NCBI RefSeq assembly: GCF_947255005.1 | Contig: NZ_CAMYFI010000003.1 | Location: forward strand, 1 to 64,000 | Direction of reading: 5' to 3' | Length of the DNA: 64,000 nt | Source of the DNA: an uncultured Tessaracoccus sp. | Lineage (GTDB): Bacteria; Actinomycetota; Actinomycetes; Propionibacteriales; Propionibacteriaceae | Shown: piece after piece, positions 34,699 through 42,686 of the stretch | How positions within the stretch are numbered: position 1 is the first letter of the stretch | Layout: every line of letters starts with the position of its first letter | The notes under the pieces: generated by a model | What the model was told of the DNA's origin: nothing | The model's input: the letters and a program-made list of their open reading frames with translations, nothing else | Databases searched by the model: none | Made by a program: the position numbers and the translations under genes

Positions 34699-34704
34699 TA
34701 CGAT
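34699..34704 (+). promoter_or_regulatory. -10 box of the thioesterase gene, leaderless layout
   Basis: TACGAT, 6 nt (CAGGGC), GTG at 34711, no SD. Confidence 0.55.
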
Positions 34705-34710
34705 CAGGGC

Positions 34711-35181
34711 GTGCCGAATATGAATTTCCACTCCCGCAAATGGGTGAAGCCTGAAGATCTCAACGCCAACCAGAGCCTTTTCGGGGGCAGCTTGCTGCGT
34801 TGGATCGACGAGGAAGCCGCCATCTATGCCATCATCCAGCTGGGCAATGAGCGCACGGTCACGAAATTCATGAGCGAGATTAATTTCGTCTCCTCTGCCC
34901 GCGAAGGCGACATCATCGAAATGGGACTGGCCGTCGTGCACTGGGGCACCACCAGCCTCACCCTCAAAGCCGTGGTGCGCAACGTGTTCACCGGCGAGAA
35001 GATCATCACGATCGACAAAATAGTCATGGTGGCCCTCGACGAAAACGGCGAGCCCAAGCCACACGGTTACTCAACCGTCACCTACAAACGTGATCGCGTA
35101 CCACGACGTTTCGTCACCCGCCGCGCCCACGACGCCGAGCCGCTCGAGGCCACCATCGACGAGGACCACTTCGTCGACTAA
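34711..35181 (+). CDS. Single-hotdog acyl-CoA thioesterase
   Basis: 156 aa. The segment NANQSLFGGSLLRWIDEEAA is the YciA/ACOT-type hotdog signature (Asn and catalytic Asp), followed by FVSSAREGDIIEMGL and NVFTGEKIITIDKI. It hydrolyses acyl-CoA thioesters in the cytoplasm. The GTG at 34711 is chosen because TACGAT lies 6 nt upstream; an ATG at 34720 is the alternative. The 3' end overlaps the convergent histidine-phosphatase gene by 68 bp. Confidence 0.87.
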   Translation: MPNMNFHSRKWVKPEDLNANQSLFGGSLLRWIDEEAAIYAIIQLGNERTVTKFMSEINFVSSAREGDIIEMGLAVVHWGTTSLTLKAVVRNVFTGEKIITIDKIVMVALDENGEPKPHGYSTVTYKRDRVPRRFVTRRAHDAEPLEATIDEDHFVD

Positions 35182-35740
35182 CCGTCCCCCGCCCCGCCCA
35201 GCGCACCTGCGTCACGCTGCCGTTCGCAATCGGCACCCAATCCACGTCTCGATGCCCCCTCCCCTGCAACACGGCGAGCAGCACACGAAGCGTGTCCCCA
35301 TGCGAGACGAGCGCGACGCGCTCGTCAGGCCCGTGCTCTTCGCGAAGTACGGCACACAACCCTTGGAGCCGACGATGCACGTCGCAGATCGACTCTCCCC
35401 CACCCCACGCCACCTCGGAAATGTGCTTCCCAGGTGGCGTTGGCTCTGGCTGTAGCTCACTCGCGAGCCTCCCTTCCAGCTCCCCCAAACCCTGCTCGCG
35501 CAAGAGCGCTGTGCAGCGCGGCGAAATGCCCAGCCGCTCGCCGATGATGCGCGCGGTCTGTTCGGCACGAAGCTGGTCGCTCGACCACAGCGCGACGATG
35601 CCCTCCCCAGCGAGCTCTTCCGCCGCCTGAGCGGCCTGCAACTCGCCGAGCGCGGTCAGCGGCACGTGCATCGCCTGACCCTGCAACCTCCCCTCCACGT
35701 TCCAGGTGGATTCACCGTGGCGAATCAAGTAGAGCTCCAT
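35114..35740 (-). CDS. Histidine phosphatase (phosphoglycerate mutase-like)
   Basis: 208 aa. The phospho-His motif LIRHGESTWN (5-14) and the second His in VSHGDTLRVLL are present, with the acidic residue near LREQGLGELEG. Broad family of phosphatases of small metabolites. The last ~25 residues are Arg/Gly-rich and coded in the region shared with the thioesterase on the opposite strand, so they may not matter functionally. ATG at 35740. Confidence 0.85.
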   Translation of the reverse strand: MELYLIRHGESTWNVEGRLQGQAMHVPLTALGELQAAQAAEELAGEGIVALWSSDQLRAEQTARIIGERLGISPRCTALLREQGLGELEGRLASELQPEPTPPGKHISEVAWGGGESICDVHRRLQGLCAVLREEHGPDERVALVSHGDTLRVLLAVLQGRGHRDVDWVPIANGSVTQVRWAGRGTVSRRSGPRRWWPRAARRRGRGG

Positions 35741-35763
35741 GCTCGCCCAGCATACGGCGGGTG

Positions 35764-35844
35764 GCTAACCCGATATCCACATTCGTTTGCCAGTTCCTCG
35801 CAGATCAGGCCATTTCTCAAAACGAATGTGGATATCGGGTTAGC
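35764..35844. repeat. Palindromic repeat family b, copy 1
   Basis: Arms 35764-35788 and 35820-35844 are perfect 25-bp inverted repeats (outer part GCTAACCCGATATCCACA), separated by 31 nt. A second copy with related arms lies at 42117-42191, and the identity continues as TAGCTCAGGC beyond the right arm. It sits between the histidine-phosphatase start and the hydrolase stop. Confidence 0.85.
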
Positions 35845-35920
35845 TCAGGCGGCGTAGCAGCACCCAGGCGCCGTGCTCCTAGCGATTGCGCTGGTACTGC
35901 TGCTGGTGACGTAGCGCAGC

Positions 35921-36634
35921 TCAGCTGCGCAGCCCGGCGAGGGCGCCGTCGATGATCGCCGCCAGCTTCGACGGGTTCGTCTTGGGCAGTTGGTGCGTAG
36001 CCCCGCGCACCACGTGAGCCGACACATGCGATGCGTTACTGGCGAACCGCTTGGCGTGCACGCGCATCTGGTCGAACTGCCCGTTCACGAGCACGACGGG
36101 GCATTGAACATCGCGCAGATTGGCCGGGCCACACTCATCGAACACCACGCGCCACCCGTCGGCGAGCGCTTGGTACGACTCCGGGCCGGGCAGATCACCC
36201 CTGTTGCCGATCAGTCGGTAGAAGGCGTTCGAGATGGTGGTCATGCGCTGCACCCCGAGGACGGAGATCAACCACAAAAACCCCTTGTAGCCGAGCGCGA
36301 CAAGGCTCGACGGGTCGGCGGTGGTACCCACGAGCACGAGCGCGGCGAGATCGTCGCGGCCTTCGTCGGCGAGGTGGTTGGCATACAGCGCCGAGAAGTA
36401 TCCGCCCAGACTGTGCCCCACCAGCACCACGGGCTGACCCGGTGCGGCTCGCGCGAAGGCTCCGTCGAAGGCAGCGACGACGTTGCTGCGGGTGCATCGT
36501 TGGTGTGCGGCATCGCCGTGACCGGGAAGGTCGATCGCGAGGATCTCCGCGTCGGGGAGAAGCGCGTCGTAGCCGTCCCACTCCGCCTTCGATTCGTGCG
36601 TGCCGTGCACCATCACGACAAGCGGTTTCACCAT
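35921..36634 (-). CDS. Alpha/beta hydrolase
   Basis: 237 aa. Oxyanion HG near the start (VVMVHGTHESK), nucleophile elbow GHSLGGYF, Asp in NGQFDQM and His in GATHQLPK form the triad. Substrate unknown. The ATG at 36634 has AGGA 8 nt upstream; an in-frame ATG at 36643 adds three residues. About 75 bp between its stop and the family b repeat contain nothing I can name. Confidence 0.85.
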   Translation of the reverse strand: MVKPLVVMVHGTHESKAEWDGYDALLPDAEILAIDLPGHGDAAHQRCTRSNVVAAFDGAFARAAPGQPVVLVGHSLGGYFSALYANHLADEGRDDLAALVLVGTTADPSSLVALGYKGFLWLISVLGVQRMTTISNAFYRLIGNRGDLPGPESYQALADGWRVVFDECGPANLRDVQCPVVLVNGQFDQMRVHAKRFASNASHVSAHVVRGATHQLPKTNPSKLAAIIDGALAGLRS

Positions 36635-36689
36635 GCTGGCCATCCTACGCCGGCGTTCTAATTATCTCGGGAGAAGCAACCGGTGCTCG

Positions 36690-37856
36690 TCAGCCGCTGA
36701 GCGACAACCACGCCACCGCTTCAGCGTCGAGCGTTTCCGAGGCCCGGCACAGCGCGCGCGCCTGCGCCAGCCCGACCATGCCGCCGATCCGCGCCGCCGC
36801 CTCGCTCTCCCCCATGCCTGCCAGCCACAGCCACACCGGCACCAGATGCCGCTCGGCACCGTCGGGGTAGTCGGACATCACGCGCCCAAGCCCGAAACGC
36901 AGCAACCCGTCGTAGGCCACCTGGCCGAGCTTGAGGCCGACGAGTGAGTCCACTGTCGCGAGCCCTCGGCTGACCAGCGCCACCGCCGTGGCTACATCCG
37001 CGGTGGGCAGCACCGCTTCCGCTGCCGCGCGGGCGTCGTCGAGGCTTGCCAGCCCCATATCGACGGTGTGCGCGGCGGCGAGCGCTGCCCACAGCGTCGG
37101 CGTCTCGAGGGCTCGCGCAAGCCGGGGTGCCATATCGTCGGGGTCGGGTTCGCGGGTGAGCGTGGTGAGGTAGCACCACAGGTCGTCGGGCGCCCCGTTT
37201 CTGGCGCCGGCCACCAAATCGTCCCAATCACTGTGCCAGCCCACCTCGAGGCGCGAAATCCCCGCCATGTCGCCCACCTCGACGGTGTGCAGCCCCGGCT
37301 CCCCCGCGAGCTCGTGCCTATCGTCGTGAGCGACGGCGTCCACCCCCGTGACCACAGCGTCGGGCAGCCTAAGCATCAACTCATCGCCGTAGGGCACGTG
37401 CCTGCGGGCGGGCAACCAGTCGGGCTCGGGAGGAAGCTGGAACATGTCGCCGGCTAGCTGTTCGACCACCCACACCGACGTCTGCGGATGCCCCGGTGCC
37501 ACCACGAGCGGCTCGGGAAACAGGCCCATGGATTCCAGATTCCCGACGGCAAACCCGCGGCGCTGCTGCGCGAAGACGGGGCCCTTGGCCGTCGGGGCAG
37601 TGATCTCCGCGCTGGCACCGCCCAGCCAGCCGATGAGATGGTGCCCGGAGGTCACCTTGGCCCGCGGCGCGGGGGCCATCGCGACGGTGTCGGCAGGCAG
37701 CACCGACACCTCAATGCGCGCGCGGTCACCGTCGTGGAGTTTCGCGACGAGCGCCAGCCCCGACGGATGCTCCCACCGTCGCCCGATCTCCGCGGGCACC
37801 TCACGCCACTCGTCGGGGACGAGCAGCTCGGCGTCGAGGCCGTGGACGCGAATCAA
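36690..37856 (-). CDS. Unknown protein coupled to the GH65 gene
   Basis: 388 aa, no domain recognised. No signal peptide or membrane segment; Ala/Leu-rich helical C-terminal third. The start is a TTG at 37856 overlapping the GH65 stop (TTGA), with GGAGG about 10 nt upstream, so it should be co-translated with GH65. No better in-frame ATG is present near the N-terminus. A role linked to phosphorolytic sugar use is suggested only by position. Confidence 0.7.
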   Translation of the reverse strand: MIRVHGLDAELLVPDEWREVPAEIGRRWEHPSGLALVAKLHDGDRARIEVSVLPADTVAMAPAPRAKVTSGHHLIGWLGGASAEITAPTAKGPVFAQQRRGFAVGNLESMGLFPEPLVVAPGHPQTSVWVVEQLAGDMFQLPPEPDWLPARRHVPYGDELMLRLPDAVVTGVDAVAHDDRHELAGEPGLHTVEVGDMAGISRLEVGWHSDWDDLVAGARNGAPDDLWCYLTTLTREPDPDDMAPRLARALETPTLWAALAAAHTVDMGLASLDDARAAAEAVLPTADVATAVALVSRGLATVDSLVGLKLGQVAYDGLLRFGLGRVMSDYPDGAERHLVPVWLWLAGMGESEAAARIGGMVGLAQARALCRASETLDAEAVAWLSLSG

Positions 37857-40336
37857 TCTTCGCCCGCCTCCGGCAACACCGCCTGGATGACGGAGCCATC
37901 CGCGCGACGGTGCCCGACGACGGGGTGCGTGCCGTGCAACGTCGGCAGCTCAGGCCCTTGCCCATCCAGCACGACGGAGCTGACTTCACCCGGCTGCACC
38001 GTGACGGCTTTGCCGCGCACCGACAGTTCCACCGGGCCGCCCGCAACCACCTCGAAGGCGATGCTCGCCCTAGTCAGGTTGACCTTCATCTTCGATCCAC
38101 GCACCTGTAACTGGAAGCTAAGCGACTGCCAGCCCTTCGGCAGACGGGGGTCGAAGGTGAGGTTGCCGCCGTGGTCGCGCAGGCCTCCGAAACCGTAGAT
38201 CAGCGCGTTCCATACCCCGCCGGTGGACGCAATGTGCACGCCGTCGCGGGCGTTCGAGTGGAGGTCCGCGAGGTCGACGTAGAGGCCCGAGAGGAAGTAG
38301 TCCATGGCCATCTCTTGGTAGCCTACCTCGGCAGCCATCACCGACTGCACCACGCCCGACAGCGTCGAATCGCCCGTCGTGATCGGGTCGTAGTACTCGA
38401 AGTCGGAGCGCTTCTCCTCGTCGGTGAACTCGTCGCCTTGCAGGAACAGGGCGAGCACCGCGTCGGCTTGCTTCAGCACCTGGTAGCGGTAGATGACGAG
38501 CGGATGGAAGTGCAGGAGCAGCGGGCGCTTCTCGTCGGGAGTGTTCTCGAGGTCCCACATCTCCGATTGGAGGAATTTCTCGTCCTGTGGGTGGATGCCG
38601 AGGTTCTCGTCGTAGAGAATCACCATGCCATCCGCAGCGCGACGCCAGGAGTCGACCTCGTCTTGTGTGAACTCCAACGCCTCCGCCGCGCGCTCGAACG
38701 CAGCCTGGTCGGTGGCGGCCATCTCCTCGAGCAGCTGCACCGCGTTGCGCAGGTTCGCCCTCGCCATCACGTTGGTGAAGAAGTTGTTGTTCACGACGGC
38801 GGTGTACTCGTCGGGGCCCGTCACGCCGTGGATGTGGAAACGCTCGGTGCCGTCGGCGTCGGTGCGCCAAAAGCCGAGATCGGCCCACATGCGTGCGGTT
38901 TCCACAAGGACGGACACACCGTCGCGGTACAGGAACTGGCTGTCGCCGGTCATGGCCCCGTACTTGGTGAAGGCGTAGGCAACATCAGCGTCGATGTGGA
39001 ACTGCGCCGTGCCAGCCGCGTAGTAGGCGGAAGCTTCCTCACCGTTGATGGTGCGCCACGGGAACAGCGCGCCGCGCAACGACATCACCGATGCGCGCTC
39101 ACGCGCCTGCGGGAGCATGTTGACGCGCATGCGCAGGGCGTTCCTTGCGACGTTGGGGTTGGTGTAGATGAGGAACGGGACGAGATAGATCTCGGTGTCC
39201 CAGAAATAGTGCCCTTCGTAGCCAGAGCCGGTGACACCCTTAGCCGCGATGCCGAGTTGGTCGCTGCGGGCGGTGGCCTGCGCGAGCTGGAACAGGCACC
39301 AACGCACGGCCTGCTGGATGGCTGGGCGCCCGCCGATTTCGACATCGGAGTTGGCCCAAAACTCGTCGAGCCAGGCGCGCTGCTGTTGCTCGAAGTGCTC
39401 GAAACCGAGGTCGCGGACGCGGTCGAGGTTGCGGTTCGCGCGGTCGGCCAGTTCCGGCACGATGACGCCCCTGGACGTGTGGTAAGCCACTGCCTTCCGC
39501 AGCCGAACAGGGGTGCCCTGCTTGGCTTCGATGCGGAACACCGCCTTAGCGACGTCGGGGTCGATGTGTGTGTCGACCTCGAATGGGTTGTCCGTCTCGA
39601 AGTGGTGGTCGGCGCCGACGAGGCACGTCATCCCTGAATGCGCCGCGCGGAAGCCGAGCAGCATTCGGGTGTCTTCTGACCATTGCAGCTGCGGCTCCAG
39701 CACCCGCCAGCCAAAGCCCGAGGAGCGGCGAGGGTCGAACCCCTCCTTCGCTTCGGAAGGCGAGTAATAGTCGGAGCCACCGTCTTGGCGATTCACGATC
39801 TGGGAGCTCAGCACGATGGGCGCGTCGCCGTCGAGCATCTCCACTTCCAGATCGAACAGCGCGATGGAACGATCAGTGAACGACACCATCCGCGACGAGC
39901 GGATGCGCACCCGCTTACCCGCGGGCGTGCGCCAGATGATGTCGCGAGTGAGCCGACCGGCGCGGAAGTCAAGCGCGCGCTCGTAATACTCCAGGTCGGA
40001 GATGCTCAGCGTGAGGGGCTCGCCGTCGACATAAATCTTGATGACCTTCGCATCCGGGGCGTTGATGATGGTCTGGCCGGTTTCAGCAAACCCAAACGCG
40101 GCCTCGGCGTGGTGGATGGGCCAGGTTTCATGAAAGGCGTTGACGAAGGTGCCGTGCGCATACGACGGGCGACCCTCCCCCGGGTTGCCGCGCATGCCCA
40201 GGAACCCGTTGCCGATGGCGAATAGCGTTTCTGTGGTGCCGAGGTCGGCGGAGTTATATTCACGCTCGACGAAGCGCCACGGTTCGACCGGGAAGCGCGT
40301 GCGGTTCAGAGGATCGGTGCTAATTCCCCGGATCAC
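37853..40336 (-). CDS. Glycoside hydrolase family 65 phosphorylase
   Basis: 827 aa, the full GH65 length. The (alpha/alpha)6 catalytic barrel contains HYFWDTEIYLVPF (about 374-386) and the general acid Glu in GVTGPDEYT (near 509). GH65 enzymes split maltose, trehalose, kojibiose or nigerose with phosphate, giving beta-glucose-1-phosphate and an acceptor sugar. The overlapping upstream gene is a beta-phosphoglucomutase, the expected partner. The disaccharide cannot be told from sequence. GTG start at 40336 has GGAGGAG 6 nt upstream and overlaps the mutase stop (GTGA). Confidence 0.93.
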   Translation of the reverse strand: MIRGISTDPLNRTRFPVEPWRFVEREYNSADLGTTETLFAIGNGFLGMRGNPGEGRPSYAHGTFVNAFHETWPIHHAEAAFGFAETGQTIINAPDAKVIKIYVDGEPLTLSISDLEYYERALDFRAGRLTRDIIWRTPAGKRVRIRSSRMVSFTDRSIALFDLEVEMLDGDAPIVLSSQIVNRQDGGSDYYSPSEAKEGFDPRRSSGFGWRVLEPQLQWSEDTRMLLGFRAAHSGMTCLVGADHHFETDNPFEVDTHIDPDVAKAVFRIEAKQGTPVRLRKAVAYHTSRGVIVPELADRANRNLDRVRDLGFEHFEQQQRAWLDEFWANSDVEIGGRPAIQQAVRWCLFQLAQATARSDQLGIAAKGVTGSGYEGHYFWDTEIYLVPFLIYTNPNVARNALRMRVNMLPQARERASVMSLRGALFPWRTINGEEASAYYAAGTAQFHIDADVAYAFTKYGAMTGDSQFLYRDGVSVLVETARMWADLGFWRTDADGTERFHIHGVTGPDEYTAVVNNNFFTNVMARANLRNAVQLLEEMAATDQAAFERAAEALEFTQDEVDSWRRAADGMVILYDENLGIHPQDEKFLQSEMWDLENTPDEKRPLLLHFHPLVIYRYQVLKQADAVLALFLQGDEFTDEEKRSDFEYYDPITTGDSTLSGVVQSVMAAEVGYQEMAMDYFLSGLYVDLADLHSNARDGVHIASTGGVWNALIYGFGGLRDHGGNLTFDPRLPKGWQSLSFQLQVRGSKMKVNLTRASIAFEVVAGGPVELSVRGKAVTVQPGEVSSVVLDGQGPELPTLHGTHPVVGHRRADGSVIQAVLPEAGED

Positions 40337-41037
40337 AGCAGCTCCTCCAGGTCTTCCACGACGATGTCAGCGCCGGCCTGGCGCAACTCGTCGGGGCCGA
40401 CCCCGCGGTTGACGCCGACGACGAGCGCGAAATCTCCCGCCGCGCCTGCTTGCACGCCGGAGATGGCATCCTCGAGCACGACGCAGCGGCGCTCGTTTGC
40501 CTGCACGAGCTCAGCGGCGTGCCGGAACATGTCGGGGGCCGGTTTGCCTGGGATGTGCTGGCGAGCGGCGACGTTGCCGTCGACGATCACCTTGAAGAAG
40601 TGGTCCATCTTCGCCGCCCGCAGCACGGCCGGGGCGTTCTTCGAGCTAGACACGACAGCCAGCTTGAGGCCTCGCTCGGCCAGGGCCTCGATGAGCCGCT
40701 TGGAGCCGGGGTACGGGGCGATGCCGTCGCGTTCGATGATGAGGTTGAATTGCTGGTTCTTGCGGTTACCCAAGCCGCAGACCGTGCGCGCGTCGGGTTC
40801 GTCGGAGGGGTCGCCGTCGGGGAGGATGATGCCGCGCGAGGCGAGGAAGTCGCGGACCCCGTCGTAGCGGGGCTTGCCGTCGACGTAACGGAAGTAGTCA
40901 TCGTCGGTGTATCGAGGTTGGTCAGCGTCGAGGAATGCGTTGAACATTTCGTTCCACGCTCGCATGTGAATTTCAGCGGTGGGGGTGATAACCCCGTCGA
41001 GGTCGAACAGTGCAGCTTCGTGTGCGCTCCAATCCAT
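40333..41037 (-). CDS. pgmB: Beta-phosphoglucomutase
   Basis: 234 aa HAD phosphatase-fold enzyme. Motif I is LFDLDGVITPTAEIHMRAW with Asp12 and Asp14; later motifs include VVSSSKNAP, a Lys in PGKPAPDMF, and VLEDAISGVQAG. It converts beta-glucose-1-phosphate to glucose-6-phosphate, completing GH65 phosphorolysis. First gene of a three-gene run (pgmB, GH65, unknown) joined by 4-bp overlaps. The ATG at 41037 is 6 nt behind TAGGCT. Confidence 0.93.
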   Translation of the reverse strand: MDWSAHEAALFDLDGVITPTAEIHMRAWNEMFNAFLDADQPRYTDDDYFRYVDGKPRYDGVRDFLASRGIILPDGDPSDEPDARTVCGLGNRKNQQFNLIIERDGIAPYPGSKRLIEALAERGLKLAVVSSSKNAPAVLRAAKMDHFFKVIVDGNVAARQHIPGKPAPDMFRHAAELVQANERRCVVLEDAISGVQAGAAGDFALVVGVNRGVGPDELRQAGADIVVEDLEELL

Positions 41038-41043
41038 ACCGCA

Positions 41044-41049
41044 AGCCTA
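41044..41049 (-). promoter_or_regulatory. -10 box of pgmB, leaderless layout
   Basis: Minus-strand TAGGCT, 6 nt (TGCGGT), ATG at 41037, no SD. No clear -35. Confidence 0.55.
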
Positions 41050-41120
41050 GTGGCTCCTCCCTGCAACCCGACCGGTTCGCCGTACCGTCTGGGGGGGGCG
41101 CCCGTCGCGCAGGCACGTGC

Positions 41121-41223
41121 AACCTGTGCGGCAACTGAGCGGATCAAGTGTCACCTGCCTCCCGACGGCGCCTCGTCGCAGCTAGGCAGGTGACACATGT
41201 TCCGGAACTGAGCCGCACAGGTT
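41121..41223. repeat. Large two-tier palindrome between pgmB and nei
   Basis: Outer arms AACCTGTGCGGC (41121-41132) and GCCGCACAGGTT (41212-41223); inner arms GTGTCACCTGCCT (41148-41160) and AGGCAGGTGACAC (41184-41196), all perfect. The 15-nt linkers on each side do not pair but share AACTGAG. About 54 bp before the nei stop region. It may terminate nei, act as an operator for pgmB, or be a repeat element; only one copy is seen. Confidence 0.75.
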
Positions 41224-41277
41224 ACGTCTGCCCGGCAGCAAGGGAGAACGGCGACCACTAGCCGGGGCCTGTGCCGA

Positions 41278-42099
41278 TCAGCGGGGAGTCTTGCGACGCT
41301 GACAGCGCGGGCACCAGTACAGCTTGCGGCCTTCGAGCACCCGGGTGCGCACCTCAGAGCCGCACACCAGGCATGGCTGGCCGGCGCGCCGGTAGACGTA
41401 TACCTCACCGCCATGCGCATCCACCCGCGGGGCCCGCTCTTGCGCCTCGGGCGAGTGCTCGGGCCGCACCGTATCGATACGCCCGACGACCACCGCCGCC
41501 TGCATCAACTCCACCAGGTCGGCCCACACCGCATCCCACGTTCGACGAGGCACCTCGCGCCCCGGCGTCGTCGGCGTGAGCCCCAGGCGAAACAGCACTT
41601 CCGCACGAAAAATGTTCCCGACACCCGCCGCTATCCGCTGGTCCATCAGCAGCGCGGCAAGCGACTTCCCTGAGCGGTGCAGTCGCGCAAACCCGACCTC
41701 GGGATCCGCGTCGTCCCGGATGGGGTCTGGGCCCGATTTCGCCAGCACGCCCAGGTACTGTTCCTCGTCGATGCGCCGGCACCATTGCGGTCCGTGTAGA
41801 TCTGCGGCGGTGGTGTCGTCGGAGATGCGCAACCGCACCATCCCCTGCGGCGGTGCGACGGGGTGCAGCCGCAGCTTGCCGATGAGCCCCAGATGAATGT
41901 GTACGTACTGCGGCCCAGGCACGTCGAACTGCAGGAACAAGTGCTTGCCCACCGCTTCGGCGCGGATGAGCTCTGACCCGTCGAGGGCCGCTGCTTCGTC
42001 GGCGAATCGCCCCTGCGGGGAACTAACACGCACTTCGCGTCCGCCGAACGCGTCGGTGAAGTCGCGCGCCAGGCGATGGATGACGTGACCTTCGGGCAT
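41278..42099 (-). CDS. nei: Endonuclease VIII-like DNA glycosylase (Fpg/Nei family)
   Basis: 273 aa. MPEGHVIHRLA gives the catalytic Pro2 and Glu3; the helix-two-turn-helix follows DQRIAAGVGNIFRAEVL, and the C-terminal zinc finger is CLVCGSEV...YWCPRCQ. It excises oxidised bases and cleaves the AP site. The PEGH start and the nei-rpiB-pepN order agree with mycobacterial Nei1. ATG at 42099 is required because Pro2 must be exposed. Confidence 0.94.
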   Translation of the reverse strand: MPEGHVIHRLARDFTDAFGGREVRVSSPQGRFADEAAALDGSELIRAEAVGKHLFLQFDVPGPQYVHIHLGLIGKLRLHPVAPPQGMVRLRISDDTTAADLHGPQWCRRIDEEQYLGVLAKSGPDPIRDDADPEVGFARLHRSGKSLAALLMDQRIAAGVGNIFRAEVLFRLGLTPTTPGREVPRRTWDAVWADLVELMQAAVVVGRIDTVRPEHSPEAQERAPRVDAHGGEVYVYRRAGQPCLVCGSEVRTRVLEGRKLYWCPRCQRRKTPR

Positions 42100-42116
42100 G
42101 GGTACCTCGAGCAACC

Positions 42117-42191
42117 AACCCAATATTCACACGCGTTCGCGAACGAGGCCCAAAACGGCCCCTATCAGCCAACGCGTGTGGATATTGGGTT
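42117..42191. repeat. Palindromic repeat family b, copy 2
   Basis: Arms 42117-42137 and 42171-42191 (21 bp, one mismatch) around a 33-nt centre. The right arm GTGGATATTGGGTTAGCTC matches copy 1 at 35827 except for one base. It ends 3 bp before the rpiB stop codon, between rpiB and nei. Confidence 0.85.
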
Positions 42192-42194
42192 AGC

Positions 42195-42635
42195 TCAGGC
42201 TTCGTATGCCCCAACGGCGTCGATGCGACGCTGGTGACGTTCGTCGCGGGAGAATGGGGTTTCGAGGAAGGCTCGCACGATCTGCCAGGCCTCTTCCTCC
42301 TCGTGGAACCGTCCTCCAATGGACAGCACGTTGGCGTTGTTGTGTTGACGCGAGAGCCGAGCAATCTCAGGGTTGTAAGCGAGCGCCGCGCGCACGCCCT
42401 TCACCTTGTTAGCGGCGATTTGCTCACCGTTTCCGGAGCCACCCAGCACGATGCCCAATTCGCCGGAAGCGGCTACCGCCTCAGCGCAGGGAATGATGAA
42501 GGTGGGGTAATCATCGAGGGCATCGTAGGTAGTGGCGCCGTGGTCGACCACCTCGTACCCCGCGTCTCGCAGACGCCCGGCGAGGTAGTTCTTCATCTCA
42601 AAAGCAGCATGGTCTGTAGCAATGTGTACGCGCAT
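42195..42635 (-). CDS. rpiB: Ribose-5-phosphate isomerase B, actinobacterial type
   Basis: 146 aa. MRVHIATDHAAFEMK and LGGSGNGEQIAANKVKGVRAAL match mycobacterial RpiB, where the active-site Cys of E. coli RpiB is absent and a Glu (in GNGEQ) takes over. This is the likely housekeeping pentose-phosphate isomerase; compare the Cys-type paralogue at 32970-33437. Divergent from pepN with only 51 bp between the start codons. A CATAGT lies 6 nt before the ATG. Confidence 0.94.
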   Translation of the reverse strand: MRVHIATDHAAFEMKNYLAGRLRDAGYEVVDHGATTYDALDDYPTFIIPCAEAVAASGELGIVLGGSGNGEQIAANKVKGVRAALAYNPEIARLSRQHNNANVLSIGGRFHEEEEAWQIVRAFLETPFSRDERHQRRIDAVGAYEA

Positions 42636-42641
42636 GGATCA

Positions 42642-42679
42642 ACTATGGCATGCCCGAATCATGCCCACTGCACTAGGCT
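42642..42679. promoter_or_regulatory. Back-to-back leaderless promoters of rpiB and pepN
   Basis: In the 51-bp divergent gap, minus-strand CATAGT (42642-42647) is 6 nt before the rpiB ATG, and plus-strand TAGGCT (42674-42679) is 7 nt before the pepN ATG. Neither gene has an SD. The -35 regions must overlap, so the two promoters probably compete or share regulation. Confidence 0.5.
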
Positions 42680-42686
42680 GGGCCTT

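Noticed and set aside
41089..41098. G-run upstream of pgmB as a quadruplex or slippage site
   Set aside because: A single run of eight G without companion runs cannot form a quadruplex and is outside coding sequence.
42234..42686. N-terminal extension of pepN
   Set aside because: It would run through rpiB; the ATG at 42687 has a -10 box 7 nt upstream and begins the conserved protein.
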